64,000 nucleotides of DNA from Bacillota bacterium. Lineage in GTDB: Bacteria; Bacillota; Clostridia; Lachnospirales; Lachnospiraceae. How positions within the stretch are numbered: the stretch's first letter is position 1; each line of letters starts with the position of its first letter. The translations under genes were made by a program, and so were the position numbers. The DNA lies in contig JAEYFP010000016.1 in the NCBI GenBank assembly GCA_023402845.1, positions 1-64,000 of the forward strand, given 5' to 3'. The notes beneath the pieces are model-generated. The model did no database searches. It had not been told where the DNA came from and worked only from the letters and a program-made list of their open reading frames with translations. Of the stretch, positions 34,078-42,835 are shown piece after piece.

Positions 34078-35070
34078 CTAGTTTTTTTGCTTTGAATACT
34101 TCTTTTGATAAACAAGTCTCATCAAGCCTGAATCAATGACACCGATTCTCGCCTTCACATTGCAGGCAGAGGCATGAATACTGCAAACTGCCGCTTTATC
34201 TGTCAGCAGCTGAAGCGCCGTTGTATCATCCTCAGCCTCTGACCTCACAACGGCCCCGATACCCGGCACAAGCACGGCATTCACTTTTTCAAGTGCTTGA
34301 ATGACATTCTTCTTTTCTCCTGATACCACAGGAATTTTCCTGCCGATCATCTGCGCCATATCATCCACCTGCGCATAAATAGGAAGTCCCCTGCCGGCAC
34401 AAACGACAGCAGCGGGAGTCTGAACAAGCGCCGCATATTGAAACTTTTCTTTCACTGCATTTAACAGTGCTTCCGCTTCCCTCTCCGTTGTTCTCCTCGC
34501 TACCTGAAAGCTGCCTTTGATATTTCTTTTGCAAATTTCCTCCAGGAGGATTGACTTGCTCATTGTTTCTTCCTGCGTATCACCGCATATCAAAACGCCA
34601 TGATGAACCATAAGCACAACCTTCGCTCCGGTTTGAAGAGCTGCTTTCACAGCATTTGTCAGCTTTTTCATTCCCGGAAGCCCATAATCTGCCAGCATAA
34701 TGCCGCCAAGCTTTTCCTTTTCTTCCTTTGTAATATTGAAATTCGAAAATCCTGCCAGACCCAGAGCCGTTGCATAGGTCTGATGCGTATGGATCACAAA
34801 ATTCACCTCGGGAAACACCTGATATGCGGCAATATGAATCCCTCTTTCCCCGGATGGTTTATGAATGCCCTGCCACTCCCCGGTTGAAAGATTCATCTTT
34901 ACAATGTCCTCTTCCTTTGTTTTGGTATAATCCAGTCCGCTCGGTGTAATGACAAAGTGATCTGCATCCAGCCTGCTGCTTACATTTCCCCAGGTTCTCG
35001 CCACAAGTCCCGTTTTCAGCAGTTCCCTGCCGGTGTCTACAAGCAGTTTTCTCGCTTTGCTTTCTTCCAT
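34078..35070 (-). CDS. Class II aldolase/adducin family protein
   Basis: A 330-residue protein. Residues 1-200 form a class II aldolase domain: GNVSSRL, FVITPSG, the acidic catalytic segment KPSGERGIHIAAY, the zinc ligands HTHQTYA, and MVHHGVLICGD. Members cleave fuculose- or rhamnulose-phosphate, or act as ribulose-phosphate epimerases. The last ~110 residues are an extra region (VVCAGRGLPIYAQVDDMAQ) that looks like a second, partial copy of the fold lacking zinc ligands. It follows a sugar kinase by 3 bp, consistent with kinase-then-aldolase sugar breakdown. Confidence 0.88.
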   Translation of the reverse strand: MEESKARKLLVDTGRELLKTGLVARTWGNVSSRLDADHFVITPSGLDYTKTKEEDIVKMNLSTGEWQGIHKPSGERGIHIAAYQVFPEVNFVIHTHQTYATALGLAGFSNFNITKEEKEKLGGIMLADYGLPGMKKLTNAVKAALQTGAKVVLMVHHGVLICGDTQEETMSKSILLEEICKRNIKGSFQVARRTTEREAEALLNAVKEKFQYAALVQTPAAVVCAGRGLPIYAQVDDMAQMIGRKIPVVSGEKKNVIQALEKVNAVLVPGIGAVVRSEAEDDTTALQLLTDKAAVCSIHASACNVKARIGVIDSGLMRLVYQKKYSKQKN

Positions 35071-35073
35071 TTC

Positions 35074-36681
35074 TCACGCCTCCTTTTCATAACCGTTCAT
35101 CACGGCAAAATTTTTTTTATTTGACTGATACAGCTTTTTGAATACCTCATAATTTTTGTCATATATTTTTTTATTTTCAGGATCCGGCAAATATCTGTCC
35201 CTCACCGGAATAAACGACTTGATTGCCGACATTCCGTCCAGACTGCCGTTTCCAACGGCAACGAGCATTGCTGCCCCCACAGCGCCGGCATCCTTTGTCG
35301 CCTCGACCGTTTCGATGACTCTTCCCGTTATATCCGAAAGAATCTGACAGGTGACAGCCGATAAGGCTCCGCCTCCGACGAAACGTATCACCTGAGAAGT
35401 TTTAATTTTTTTGTCCTGGCATTCAAGCATCCAGCGAAGATGGAAACAAATACCCTCTAACACCGCCCTGATCAGTTCTGTCTTTCCCGTTTCCAGCTTT
35501 ACATTAAAAAATATGCCGGCCGCATTGGGATCCTCAAACGGACACCTGTTTCCGTGAAGCCATGGTGTGAAAATGACACCGCCCGCTCCCGGACCTATTT
35601 TTGATATGGTATCCGACATATAATCATAGAGACTTTCATATACACATTCCTTGCTTTCCGTAATATGCGTCTTTTTTAAATAGATTCCGATTTCATCCAG
35701 AACCAAATGCTCCTTTACCCATTCAAAGCATTTGCCCGCCGTCTCCATTTCCGCAAAATAATTATACTTTCCGTCCTCCGCACCGATAATACCGCCGATC
35801 ATTGCGAAAATATCTACGACCTGTTTATCGATTACCGTATTGACCCAGCCTGATGTTCCGCAATAAATATGTGTGTCCCCGGCATCAATGCATCCTGCCC
35901 CGACGCCCATCAGCGTCGCATCACCGCCTCCGCCGTAAACAGGAATTCCGGGCTCCAGTCCCAGATCTTGTGCCGCTTTTAAGGTGAGACTTCCTGCCTG
36001 ATCCGAACAGTCAATCACTTTCGGAAGATGCTTCGGGTTCACACCGTACATTTTGCAAAGCGCCCGATTCCATCCCCATTTTCCGGGCCTTGTATCATAG
36101 AGAAACGTGGCATATGCGGAATCCTTCGTCATGATACATTGATCCGTACAGCGACAGATTAAGTACTCCTTCACATCCAGCCATTTATGCACTTTTGAGA
36201 AAATTTCCGGTTCATGCTTTTGAACCCACTTGTATTTCCACAGAGGATCCTTAACACTGGTAGATGCCGCATGGGTAATCATCAGACTTTTCAAAAGCTT
36301 ATGTATGCTGACCCCTGAGATGGTGAGTCCATGTCCCTGGCACTCTTTCATTTCTGAGAATGCCCTTTGATCCATATAGCTCATCGGCCGCCTGAGCGCT
36401 TTTCCTTCCCTGTCTACCAGTACCAGTCCCTGCATCTGAGAGCAAAAGGAAATTCCTCCGATCTGCTCCGGCCTGATGTCCGTTTTTTCAAAGAGCTGGC
36501 GGGTCGTTGTGCACATCGCACTCCACCATTCCTCTGTGTCCTGTTCCGCCCCTCCGTTTTCTACAATATACAGTTCATAGACTCCATATGCGCTGGCAAG
36601 CAATTCCAGCCTTTCTCCGATACCGAAAAGACAAGTTTTCACCCCCGTAGTTCCGAGATCATAAGCAATTACGTACAGCAA
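35074..36681 (-). CDS. FGGY-family carbohydrate kinase (xylulokinase-like)
   Basis: A 535-residue kinase of the FGGY family. The phosphate-1 loop is AYDLGTTGVKTCLF, the sugar-binding region contains FCSQMQGLVLVD and SYMDQRA, and the FGGY signatures lie around GVIFTPWLHGNRCP and RFVGGGALSAVTCQILSDI. The first codon appears to be TTG after an AGGAGGGGG ribosome site. It lies 36 bp after the TetR gene and heads the aldolase operon. Its substrate could be any ketose; xylulose is only the nearest general family match. Confidence 0.92.
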   Translation of the reverse strand: MLYVIAYDLGTTGVKTCLFGIGERLELLASAYGVYELYIVENGGAEQDTEEWWSAMCTTTRQLFEKTDIRPEQIGGISFCSQMQGLVLVDREGKALRRPMSYMDQRAFSEMKECQGHGLTISGVSIHKLLKSLMITHAASTSVKDPLWKYKWVQKHEPEIFSKVHKWLDVKEYLICRCTDQCIMTKDSAYATFLYDTRPGKWGWNRALCKMYGVNPKHLPKVIDCSDQAGSLTLKAAQDLGLEPGIPVYGGGGDATLMGVGAGCIDAGDTHIYCGTSGWVNTVIDKQVVDIFAMIGGIIGAEDGKYNYFAEMETAGKCFEWVKEHLVLDEIGIYLKKTHITESKECVYESLYDYMSDTISKIGPGAGGVIFTPWLHGNRCPFEDPNAAGIFFNVKLETGKTELIRAVLEGICFHLRWMLECQDKKIKTSQVIRFVGGGALSAVTCQILSDITGRVIETVEATKDAGAVGAAMLVAVGNGSLDGMSAIKSFIPVRDRYLPDPENKKIYDKNYEVFKKLYQSNKKNFAVMNGYEKEA

Positions 36682-36717
36682 TGTATTCCCCCTCCTGAAT
36701 TTTCATTCTGTTTCATT

Positions 36718-37344
36718 TCAGCAGCCCAATGCGGCGCCAATAAATTTAATAAACTCTTCCGCAACCTTTTCATCATTATCCAAAATATCTTCCCCGCAGA
36801 ATAGTTTCATTCTTTCTCTGTAATAATCGCAGCTGTATGAAAATTGCAGCATCATCAGCAGGTTATCAAAAAAGAAAGCAAGCATACGGGAATCAATATC
36901 TGTTTTGACCGTCCCGGACCTTTTGGCATTTTCCAGCAGCTGCGCATATACCGATGCCGTACTTGTTTCGATTTCTTTTGCCAGAACGACGGCATATTGT
37001 CTGCAGCTGCCCGATGTAATTTCATTGTACATCACATTATAGTTTCTATGCTTCTTGGAGTGATCCAGCAGCGCATAAACAACCCGCCTGATACACGTCA
37101 TCACATCCGTCTCATCCGAAACCGTATCTCTCAGAACCTGTTCCAAAAGCTTCAGGCTGTGGCGTACACATGCCAGAAAGAAATTGTCCTTATCCCCGTA
37201 ATACTTATAGATCACGCCTACACTGACGCCTGATTTTTTCGCTATTTTATTAATATTTGCACGGTCCAGACCGTTATCGGCAAATTCATCAATTCCCGTC
37301 TCAAGAATGGTGTTAAATGTATTTTCATCCAATTTTTTATACAT
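36718..37344 (-). CDS. TetR/AcrR family regulator (sugar operon)
   Basis: A 208-residue TetR protein. The DNA-binding domain occupies about residues 5-50, with helix-turn-helix INKIAKKSGVSVGVIYKYYG. Longer in-frame ORF starts exist (37410 and 37527), but a consensus promoter overlaps the 37410 codon, so translation must start downstream; ATG 37344 gives a typical N-terminus. It directly precedes the kinase gene and probably controls that operon. A CACAACTTGTG palindrome just downstream of its promoter may be its operator. Confidence 0.88.
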   Translation of the reverse strand: MYKKLDENTFNTILETGIDEFADNGLDRANINKIAKKSGVSVGVIYKYYGDKDNFFLACVRHSLKLLEQVLRDTVSDETDVMTCIRRVVYALLDHSKKHRNYNVMYNEITSGSCRQYAVVLAKEIETSTASVYAQLLENAKRSGTVKTDIDSRMLAFFFDNLLMMLQFSYSCDYYRERMKLFCGEDILDNDEKVAEEFIKFIGAALGC

Positions 37345-37392
37345 TGCTTCATCCGCTTCATAAAATTTACTTTTTCGTGACGTGAGCCGTCG

Positions 37393-37437
37393 TTCACAAG
37401 TTGTGTTCATTATACTACTTTGCTCATACTTTTTCAA
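37393..37437 (-). promoter_or_regulatory. Promoter and palindrome before the TetR gene
   Basis: On the minus strand TTGAAA (37432-37437) and TATAAT (37409-37414) are exactly 17 bp apart. CACAACTTGTG, a perfect 5+1+5 palindrome, follows at about 37395-37405 near the expected transcription start, a good position for autorepression. Confidence 0.75.
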
Positions 37438-37445
37438 CAAAAAAA

Positions 37446-37515
37446 TTAAAGTTTCTCCTTTGTTAAATGAAGTGACTGCATCGACCTTCAACAAAGAAGA
37501 AACCTTATATTTATC
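37446..37515 (-). terminator. Terminator of the prd/racemase operon
   Basis: On the minus strand GTTTCTTCTTTGTTGAAG pairs with CTTCATTTAACAAAGGAGAAAC (a small bulge and one mismatch) and is followed by TTTAATTTTTTT. It lies 20 bp beyond the racemase stop and ends the prdC-to-racemase transcript before the TetR promoter. Confidence 0.85.
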
Positions 37516-37535
37516 ATATACCTGCAAGCAACAGA

Positions 37536-38564
37536 TCAGAATTGAAAACCATATACCAACGGATCGGCCTCGTCAAGAACCCAGTTATTAAAACCTGTTA
37601 TATAAGCGCTTCCTGTAATTTGCGGAATAATCGCTTTCTGTCCGCCGATCTCCATTTCCTGCATAACCATGCCCCTGAAAAGAGACCCCGTAATGCTTTC
37701 ATAGATAAAAGGCTCCTTCAGCCCAATTTTTCCTCTGGCATATAAGGCCGCCAGCTTTGCACTGGTTCCTGTTCCGCAGGGAGAGCGGTCCGCCTGGCTT
37801 CCGCCAAAGATAACTACATTTCTTTTATGAGCGGACTTATGCTCCGGCTTCCCATAAAACTCACACAGGTCTACGGTATGGATATCCAGAAACGGATGAC
37901 TGATACATACTTCTTCGTTGATTTTTCTTATCATGGTCATTCCCAGTAAAGTCAGCTCCTCGATATGATCCATTGTGAGTCTTATATTCAGTTCTTCTGC
38001 ATCCACAAGAACAAAAAAGCTTCCTCCAAAGGCTATATCATAAGAGATGTCACCATATCCGTCAATCGTAATCTGAAGATCCTGTTTATAGAGAAAGGAA
38101 GGAACATTCAGAAAGCTTACTTCAACAGCTTTCCCATTCTCCACCTTTACCCGGGTTCTTATAATGCCGGAGGGTGCATCCAGTACTACGCTGGTATAAG
38201 GCTCCGTCACTGCTACCATTCCGGTCTCCACTGCTACCGTGGCAGTTCCTATACTTCCGTGTCCGCACATATTCAAGTATCCGCCGCTATCCATAAAGAT
38301 CACCCCAAGATCCGCCTCTTCATGAACCGGTGCCGTAATCAGGGCTCCGAACATGTCTCTGTGCCCTCTTGGCTCCAGCATCAGCGATTTCCGGTAATGA
38401 TCATAGTGCTCACCCAGAAACTTCTTTTTTTCCATCATGCTGCTGCCCATCATGTCCGGAAATCCTTCCAGAATAATTCTTGTAGGTTCTCCCATCGTAT
38501 GAGATTCTATTGTCCGGAAGGAGTTTTTATATTTTTTTTGCTGTAACATTATTTGTTCTCTCAC
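37536..38564 (-). CDS. Proline racemase/hydroxyproline epimerase family protein
   Basis: A 342-residue member of the proline racemase family. Both catalytic cysteines are present: MCGHGSIG in the N-terminal half and RSPCGTGTSAKLA in the C-terminal half. With both cysteines present it should racemise or epimerise rather than dehydrate. In clostridial Stickland metabolism L-proline is converted to D-proline before reduction. The gene is last in the prd operon, 29 bp after the prdB-like gene. The first codon is GTG after a GGGGGA site (ATG at 38549 possible). L-proline or 4-hydroxyproline are both plausible substrates. Confidence 0.92.
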   Translation of the reverse strand: MREQIMLQQKKYKNSFRTIESHTMGEPTRIILEGFPDMMGSSMMEKKKFLGEHYDHYRKSLMLEPRGHRDMFGALITAPVHEEADLGVIFMDSGGYLNMCGHGSIGTATVAVETGMVAVTEPYTSVVLDAPSGIIRTRVKVENGKAVEVSFLNVPSFLYKQDLQITIDGYGDISYDIAFGGSFFVLVDAEELNIRLTMDHIEELTLLGMTMIRKINEEVCISHPFLDIHTVDLCEFYGKPEHKSAHKRNVVIFGGSQADRSPCGTGTSAKLAALYARGKIGLKEPFIYESITGSLFRGMVMQEMEIGGQKAIIPQITGSAYITGFNNWVLDEADPLVYGFQF

Positions 38565-38593
38565 AATCTGTCCCCCTTCCGCCTTTTCATACC

Positions 38594-39322
38594 CTATACA
38601 TTATGTCTGTATTCATAGGGAAGCACTTTGCACATGCCGTAATGATCCGCCTCATCTGCAATAAAGTGCAGCGTATCCTTTAAAATGGCGGTTTGCATTT
38701 CTATATTATTCGGCTCTCCCGCATTCGAACCAATCGGTACATGAGGGGCTGTAATTCTCGGAGCTCCCTGCTGCCGCGCAATAGGCGGCAGTGCCGCGAT
38801 CACACAGCAGGACATCCCCGCTTCCTCGCAGCATCTTGTCACGATTGTCGCGGAACGATGACAGGTTCCGCAGCCGCCCGTACAAAGAACGATATCAACA
38901 TTCTGGGCTTTTAGCTTCCGCGCGATCTCAGGACCGGTTTCTTCTCTGAATCTGTCAACATTCCCTCCGCCTCCCATAAATCCGTACATTTCCTCCGCAA
39001 GGCTTCCGATTACCCCCTCTTTTACAAGCTCTCTGAGCCTGTCAAGAGGAAACATGGCGTTTACATCCTTATTAATGTCCGAGTTGTCGAAACCCCCATG
39101 TGTCACCATGAGCTCGGACGTTGAAATATCTCCCGGTATCGTGCGATAGGAAAAATCTCCTGACGTATCAAAGGGCGTCTGGCTTTTGCGGTGAATACCT
39201 CCCGCCGTAATAAAAGCTACCCGACATTCACTTAAAACCTTTTTAAGGGGTGTCCAGACCGGTCCCGGAGTTATCGGAACAAAAATTTCCGACTGCATCC
39301 CCTCTACTACTGTTAATTTCAT
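38594..39322 (-). CDS. prdB: D-proline reductase subunit PrdB-like, Cys in place of Sec
   Basis: A 242-residue protein of the PrdB/GrdB-type selenoprotein family. The catalytic motif is LCTGGCGTCHRSA; characterised PrdB proteins have selenocysteine (UGA) in the GGxGTC position, while this one has a normal TGC Cys codon at 38870-38872. Other family features are VAFITAGGIH near the N-terminus and GSNAGEPNN near the end. It should reduce D-proline (or an analogue) with the PrdA-like partner. It lies between the small ORF and racemase genes in one operon. The exact substrate is not provable from sequence. Confidence 0.88.
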   Translation of the reverse strand: MKLTVVEGMQSEIFVPITPGPVWTPLKKVLSECRVAFITAGGIHRKSQTPFDTSGDFSYRTIPGDISTSELMVTHGGFDNSDINKDVNAMFPLDRLRELVKEGVIGSLAEEMYGFMGGGGNVDRFREETGPEIARKLKAQNVDIVLCTGGCGTCHRSATIVTRCCEEAGMSCCVIAALPPIARQQGAPRITAPHVPIGSNAGEPNNIEMQTAILKDTLHFIADEADHYGMCKVLPYEYRHNV

Positions 39323-39339
39323 TTGATTACCTCCCTGTC

Positions 39340-39528
39340 TTATACTACCTGCATATAGCTGAAGTAAAATTCGACGGCAAGACCGGGCTCCAGATTGCAG
39401 TCTGTCAGCACCCAGCGTCTGGGAACTGTTATCACGCCGAGTCTTCCCTGAATATCTACTTTTATGGCCGTATCGTTAATTGCAACAATTTTCCCTTTTG
39501 TCAGAATCGGATTCAATTCGTATTGCAT
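39340..39528 (-). CDS. Small conserved protein of prd-type clusters
   Basis: A 62-residue protein (MQYELNPILTKGKIVAI start) that appears to be a small beta-barrel: alternating hydrophobic strands KGKIVAINDTAIKVDI and GRLGVITVPRRWVL. It resembles the short ORFs found between prdA and prdB in Stickland clostridia, but I cannot assign a function. AGGAGGGTCAGG precedes the ATG; it is 23 bp after prdA-like and 17 bp before prdB-like, so it is clearly a gene. Confidence 0.8.
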   Translation of the reverse strand: MQYELNPILTKGKIVAINDTAIKVDIQGRLGVITVPRRWVLTDCNLEPGLAVEFYFSYMQVV

Positions 39529-39551
39529 CCTGACCCTCCTGTTCTTTCTGT

Positions 39552-41162
39552 CTATAAGCCGAGAAGGCTGTTATTTCTGTCGATGACCTCCTGCGACCAT
39601 TTCTTGGAGGCCGGCTTGATCTCCACTCCCATCATTTTATTTTTTAGCATCTGCACCGCGCGTGCGGCATCCTTTGGGCAGATTTCAGAACAGCCCGCAA
39701 TTTCATTTTCAAAGCCGTCTTTATCCTTGTTAATTTCAATCATGGCATCTGCATATGGATTTCCTACTACAAGCTGACCCTGATAGGCGCAGAAAGATAC
39801 CCCCGTTACCGGAATTCCCCTTTTACCAATTTGTTCAATATGAGACGTGAAATCGATGTGATTATTTCCAAAGCCCTCGGTAGTCACAATAGCTCCATCC
39901 ACTGCCATAGACTCAATCCAGGCGCCGAGCCTTTCTGAAACAAAGGTTTTTTCATCATTGACCTGCGGACTCCCCACAAAAATGACTCCCGTCAAATACA
40001 ATTCCTCATCCTTTGCCAGAGCCTCTACCAGCGGCTCCCTGAAATAATGACGGGTCATCTCCTTTGTTGCGGGGCCGATACATGTCAGCGCATGAATTCC
40101 TCCGTCACGCACTTCATTTGGAGAAAGCATCAGCGGAACATTCCCCAAGTCCACATTTTTCTGTCCTCCCGGTACACCGCAGGGTTCTGCAGGACAAAGG
40201 ATATTATCATGCATGGCTCCCTGACCCATGATTTCCTTGATGAGTACGACCCTCGGCCTCCCATATTTTTTTACATCAGTACAGATCTCCTCTTTGACGG
40301 GCGTATCATTTGTTATTTTCAATACATCTCTTATGGCCTGAATGATGACATCCTCACATTTATGGGCGGCATAAGGCCCTCTGCGTTCCATGCCGGTCAA
40401 CCGCTGAATAATTGTTTCCACCCGAATAATGATATCATTTTCATCCGCACAGCCCGGATTTCCGAATGCCATCCGCTCATCAAGAAAACCTTCGGAAGAT
40501 CCGAACTCATGCACCTGCGTGCCGTCTTCATCCACTCCCGTCAGCATAAACACCACTCCCTCCGCCACATTGGTAACTCCCTCTCCCAAAGTACCTTCCA
40601 CCTTTGCGGCAATAGGGCAGACATCCATAATTGTATCTGTATGAATATGGCGTTGCGCAGGCCTGATTACATCAATTCTAATCTCCTTGACAATACCGTC
40701 TGGCGTAATCGCTTCCTTCAGCAATTTTTGGTCAATTGAAATTACTCCGTTTTCAAAGTCGGTTTTTTCTCCGATTACCACGTCTGTTACCTGGTAATAA
40801 CGCTTTACCAATGTTCGAAGTACCTCGTCTTCCTTTCCCGACTCTCCCGGCAGAACCTCCGGAGTAAATACACCGGCTGTCTTTTTTTTCTTATCCGGCA
40901 GCTCTTCCTCCTTTACCGCATCGACCATAAAGGGTAAAATCGGAGTCAGTGCATCACAGTCCTGCAGCAAGGTGGCACCAAGCACCTGACTGATTGTCAA
41001 GCCGTCTTCACTCAGTGCCAAAAGACCTGCATCGGCCAGATCTTCAAAAAGAGAGGGGTCTTCCAGATCCGCGCTTCCGATTACAAGACCTTTCTTTCTC
41101 TGGCAGCAAAAAATTGCCGGATCCTTCAAATGCGCCTTAAGGGTTTCATTGCTTATTGACAT
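39552..41162 (-). CDS. prdA: D-proline reductase proprotein PrdA-like
   Basis: A 536-residue protein similar in layout to PrdA, the proprotein cut to give a pyruvoyl-containing subunit of D-proline reductase. Conserved blocks include HTDTIMDVCPIAAKVEGTLG, ALTCIGPATKEMTRHYFREP, VTTEGFGNNHIDF and VTGVSFCAYQGQLVVGNP. A Cys in one of these blocks is presumably the self-cleavage residue; I cannot assign it with certainty. It is shorter than characterised PrdA (about 620-630 residues), mainly N-terminally. A GGAGAAGAAACT ribosome region precedes it. It follows prdC-like by 15 bp. Confidence 0.87.
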   Translation of the reverse strand: MSISNETLKAHLKDPAIFCCQRKKGLVIGSADLEDPSLFEDLADAGLLALSEDGLTISQVLGATLLQDCDALTPILPFMVDAVKEEELPDKKKKTAGVFTPEVLPGESGKEDEVLRTLVKRYYQVTDVVIGEKTDFENGVISIDQKLLKEAITPDGIVKEIRIDVIRPAQRHIHTDTIMDVCPIAAKVEGTLGEGVTNVAEGVVFMLTGVDEDGTQVHEFGSSEGFLDERMAFGNPGCADENDIIIRVETIIQRLTGMERRGPYAAHKCEDVIIQAIRDVLKITNDTPVKEEICTDVKKYGRPRVVLIKEIMGQGAMHDNILCPAEPCGVPGGQKNVDLGNVPLMLSPNEVRDGGIHALTCIGPATKEMTRHYFREPLVEALAKDEELYLTGVIFVGSPQVNDEKTFVSERLGAWIESMAVDGAIVTTEGFGNNHIDFTSHIEQIGKRGIPVTGVSFCAYQGQLVVGNPYADAMIEINKDKDGFENEIAGCSEICPKDAARAVQMLKNKMMGVEIKPASKKWSQEVIDRNNSLLGL

Positions 41163-41177
41163 AGTTTCTTCTCCTTT

Positions 41178-42488
41178 TCATTCATTCTCGTTTTTATGCA
41201 TGCGGCGAATTAATTTTTGGTTGACAGCTCGGAGAGCACCGTCCGTACAGTGATATACCGGCAGTCCCATTTTAGGTGCGCATGCCATGACTGTATTGGT
41301 ACAGTCCGTACAATTGCTGATTAAAAGCGCCTGCGCCCCCTGCTTTTTGAGTTCAAGCACCTTTCCTGCCTGCCCCGGGCAGCGTCCCGGATTTTCACAT
41401 TTATAAGTGCCGTTTCTTTCCTGTGCCTGCTTGCAATAGGTCACCCCCGCCACCTGACTCCCCATGCTTTCTGCCATCTGCTCCAGCCGGTTTCTGTCTG
41501 CTCCGCAGGCACAGACAAGAATACCTATTTTCTCCGGACCTCTTAAGAAAGTCTCTGTCACAAGAAGTCCTCCTGTTGTTTTTCTGATTCCCCGATCCGG
41601 CCGGGACCGCTCTCCGGTAAACGGTCCTCCCATTATGATCTCTCCATATTCTTCTGAAGCTCCGCCCGCAAGATCTATGACATCAGACACCTTCATACCA
41701 ACCGGAACATCTCTCAATACTTTGACCAGACCCGGCTTCTCCTTCAGCTTGCCGGCCACCGTCAGATCCTTATCTATGAGCGGCTTTCTTTCCTCTACAG
41801 CCTCACGAATGCGAAAAACAGTCTCTGCGTTTAATACGAGCATATCCTCCTTGGCCGGAATTGTTCCCGGAGGAAGAAGTATTCCTGTTACCTCCCTGAT
41901 TACGGCTCTTTCCTCACCAATCGGATAAATATCCTCAAGTTCAATAATTTCAAATCTACCAGCCGCATCTGCCTGTCTTAAGCACTCTATTTCTTTTTTA
42001 TGACAGCCCTTAATTACGATGACTCCGCGTTTGACCCGCTTCATTTCCATAATAATTTCCAAACCCCGAAGCAGGAGATGCGGTTCGATTTCAATTCTTT
42101 GGATATTATGTGACAAGATAGGTTCACACTCCGCCGCATTTACAATAATAAATCCATTTTCTGACAGGTCCGCTTTCAGCTTTTCACCGGTCGGAAAGCC
42201 GGCTCCCCCAAGCCCTACAATACCTGCCTCCTCCACCAGCTCAATCGGTGTATCAGACTTTAGTTTTTCATAAACGGAAAAGTCCGTCTCCTCCGCCTCA
42301 ATGATAATTTTTTCTTCATCCGTCCTGAGTACGGTTCCATTCACACTTGCATGGAGATTTGCCCCTGGCTTATCGCCCCGCTTAGCAGCCAAAAGCATTC
42401 CCCGCCTGACCCGGTCGCCGACTTTTACCTTAGCTTCAGCCGGCATTCCTACACTCTGCTTTAAATAAAAGATAAACTCGCCGATCAT
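41178..42488 (-). CDS. prdC: PrdC-like electron transfer protein (RnfC-related)
   Basis: A 436-residue protein resembling PrdC and RnfC. The N-terminal barrel-type region (VGDRVRRGMLLA, LHASVNGTV) and the NADH/FMN-binding segment VGLGGAGFPTGEKL with NAAECEPILSHN are typical. The C-terminus has many cysteines (ILVCACGADRNR, GTYKCENPGRCPGQAG, ISNCTDCTNTVMACAPKMG). In some Stickland clostridia PrdC carries selenocysteine; here only Cys codons occur. It probably passes electrons from NADH to the reductase. It is the first gene of the prd operon. Confidence 0.88.
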   Translation of the reverse strand: MIGEFIFYLKQSVGMPAEAKVKVGDRVRRGMLLAAKRGDKPGANLHASVNGTVLRTDEEKIIIEAEETDFSVYEKLKSDTPIELVEEAGIVGLGGAGFPTGEKLKADLSENGFIIVNAAECEPILSHNIQRIEIEPHLLLRGLEIIMEMKRVKRGVIVIKGCHKKEIECLRQADAAGRFEIIELEDIYPIGEERAVIREVTGILLPPGTIPAKEDMLVLNAETVFRIREAVEERKPLIDKDLTVAGKLKEKPGLVKVLRDVPVGMKVSDVIDLAGGASEEYGEIIMGGPFTGERSRPDRGIRKTTGGLLVTETFLRGPEKIGILVCACGADRNRLEQMAESMGSQVAGVTYCKQAQERNGTYKCENPGRCPGQAGKVLELKKQGAQALLISNCTDCTNTVMACAPKMGLPVYHCTDGALRAVNQKLIRRMHKNENE

Positions 42489-42673
42489 AGACTTCCCTTC
42501 TTTTCAGTGTGTTTTAAAGTTCCGTTTTTCGTATCATATCTTTTTTTTTAATATCAGTAAAGTTCTGATTTTGAATAGATGCCATTATATTTTTTCATGT
42601 CTGCCAAAAAAATTATATGAAAAAAGAGAATAGCAGAAATGACAAAATGGAATCCATCTTTTTTTTGAAGCAA

Positions 42674-42702
42674 TTGACAGATATATGTCTGCATGTTATG
42701 AT
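42674..42702 (+). promoter_or_regulatory. Promoter of the amino-acid binding protein gene
   Basis: TTGACA and TATGAT are separated by 17 bp; the -35 is perfect. Transcription from about 42709 leaves a ~158-nt leader before the ATG at 42867. Confidence 0.75.
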
Positions 42703-42759
42703 ACGTTCTATATTAGTTATCATTTCGAAATGAACTATAGGCAATTCAGTGCAGAGAAC

Positions 42760-42835
42760 AAGGGCGTTAAAAGCAGATTATGCTTTTAACGCCCTTTTCA
42801 TATAATAAAAATCCGCTGGGATTTTTATTATATGA
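42760..42835 (+). terminator. Attenuator-like double hairpin in the leader
   Basis: The first hairpin has a perfect 16-bp stem (42760-42775 with 42781-42796, loop GATTA) ending CGCCCTTTTC, which looks like an intrinsic terminator. The second has a perfect 17-bp stem (42798-42814 with 42819-42835, loop GCTG) ending 31 bp before the start codon. Both lie between promoter and gene, so most transcripts may stop here unless a factor intervenes; a ~90-nt leader RNA would result. Confidence 0.8.

Noticed and set aside
37345..37527. Longer TetR protein starting at 37527 or 37410
   Set aside because: The extension lies across the racemase terminator and a consensus promoter, which overlaps the 37410 codon.
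38870..38872. Selenocysteine codon in the prdB-like gene
   Set aside because: The codon at the expected Sec position is TGC, not TGA, so no recoding is needed.
42590..42625. Sigma-54 promoter (TGGCA box) for the prd operon, as known for PrdR-controlled genes
   Set aside because: The TGGCAGACATG sequence lacks a proper GC element at the -12 position and no enhancer-binding regulator gene is present.
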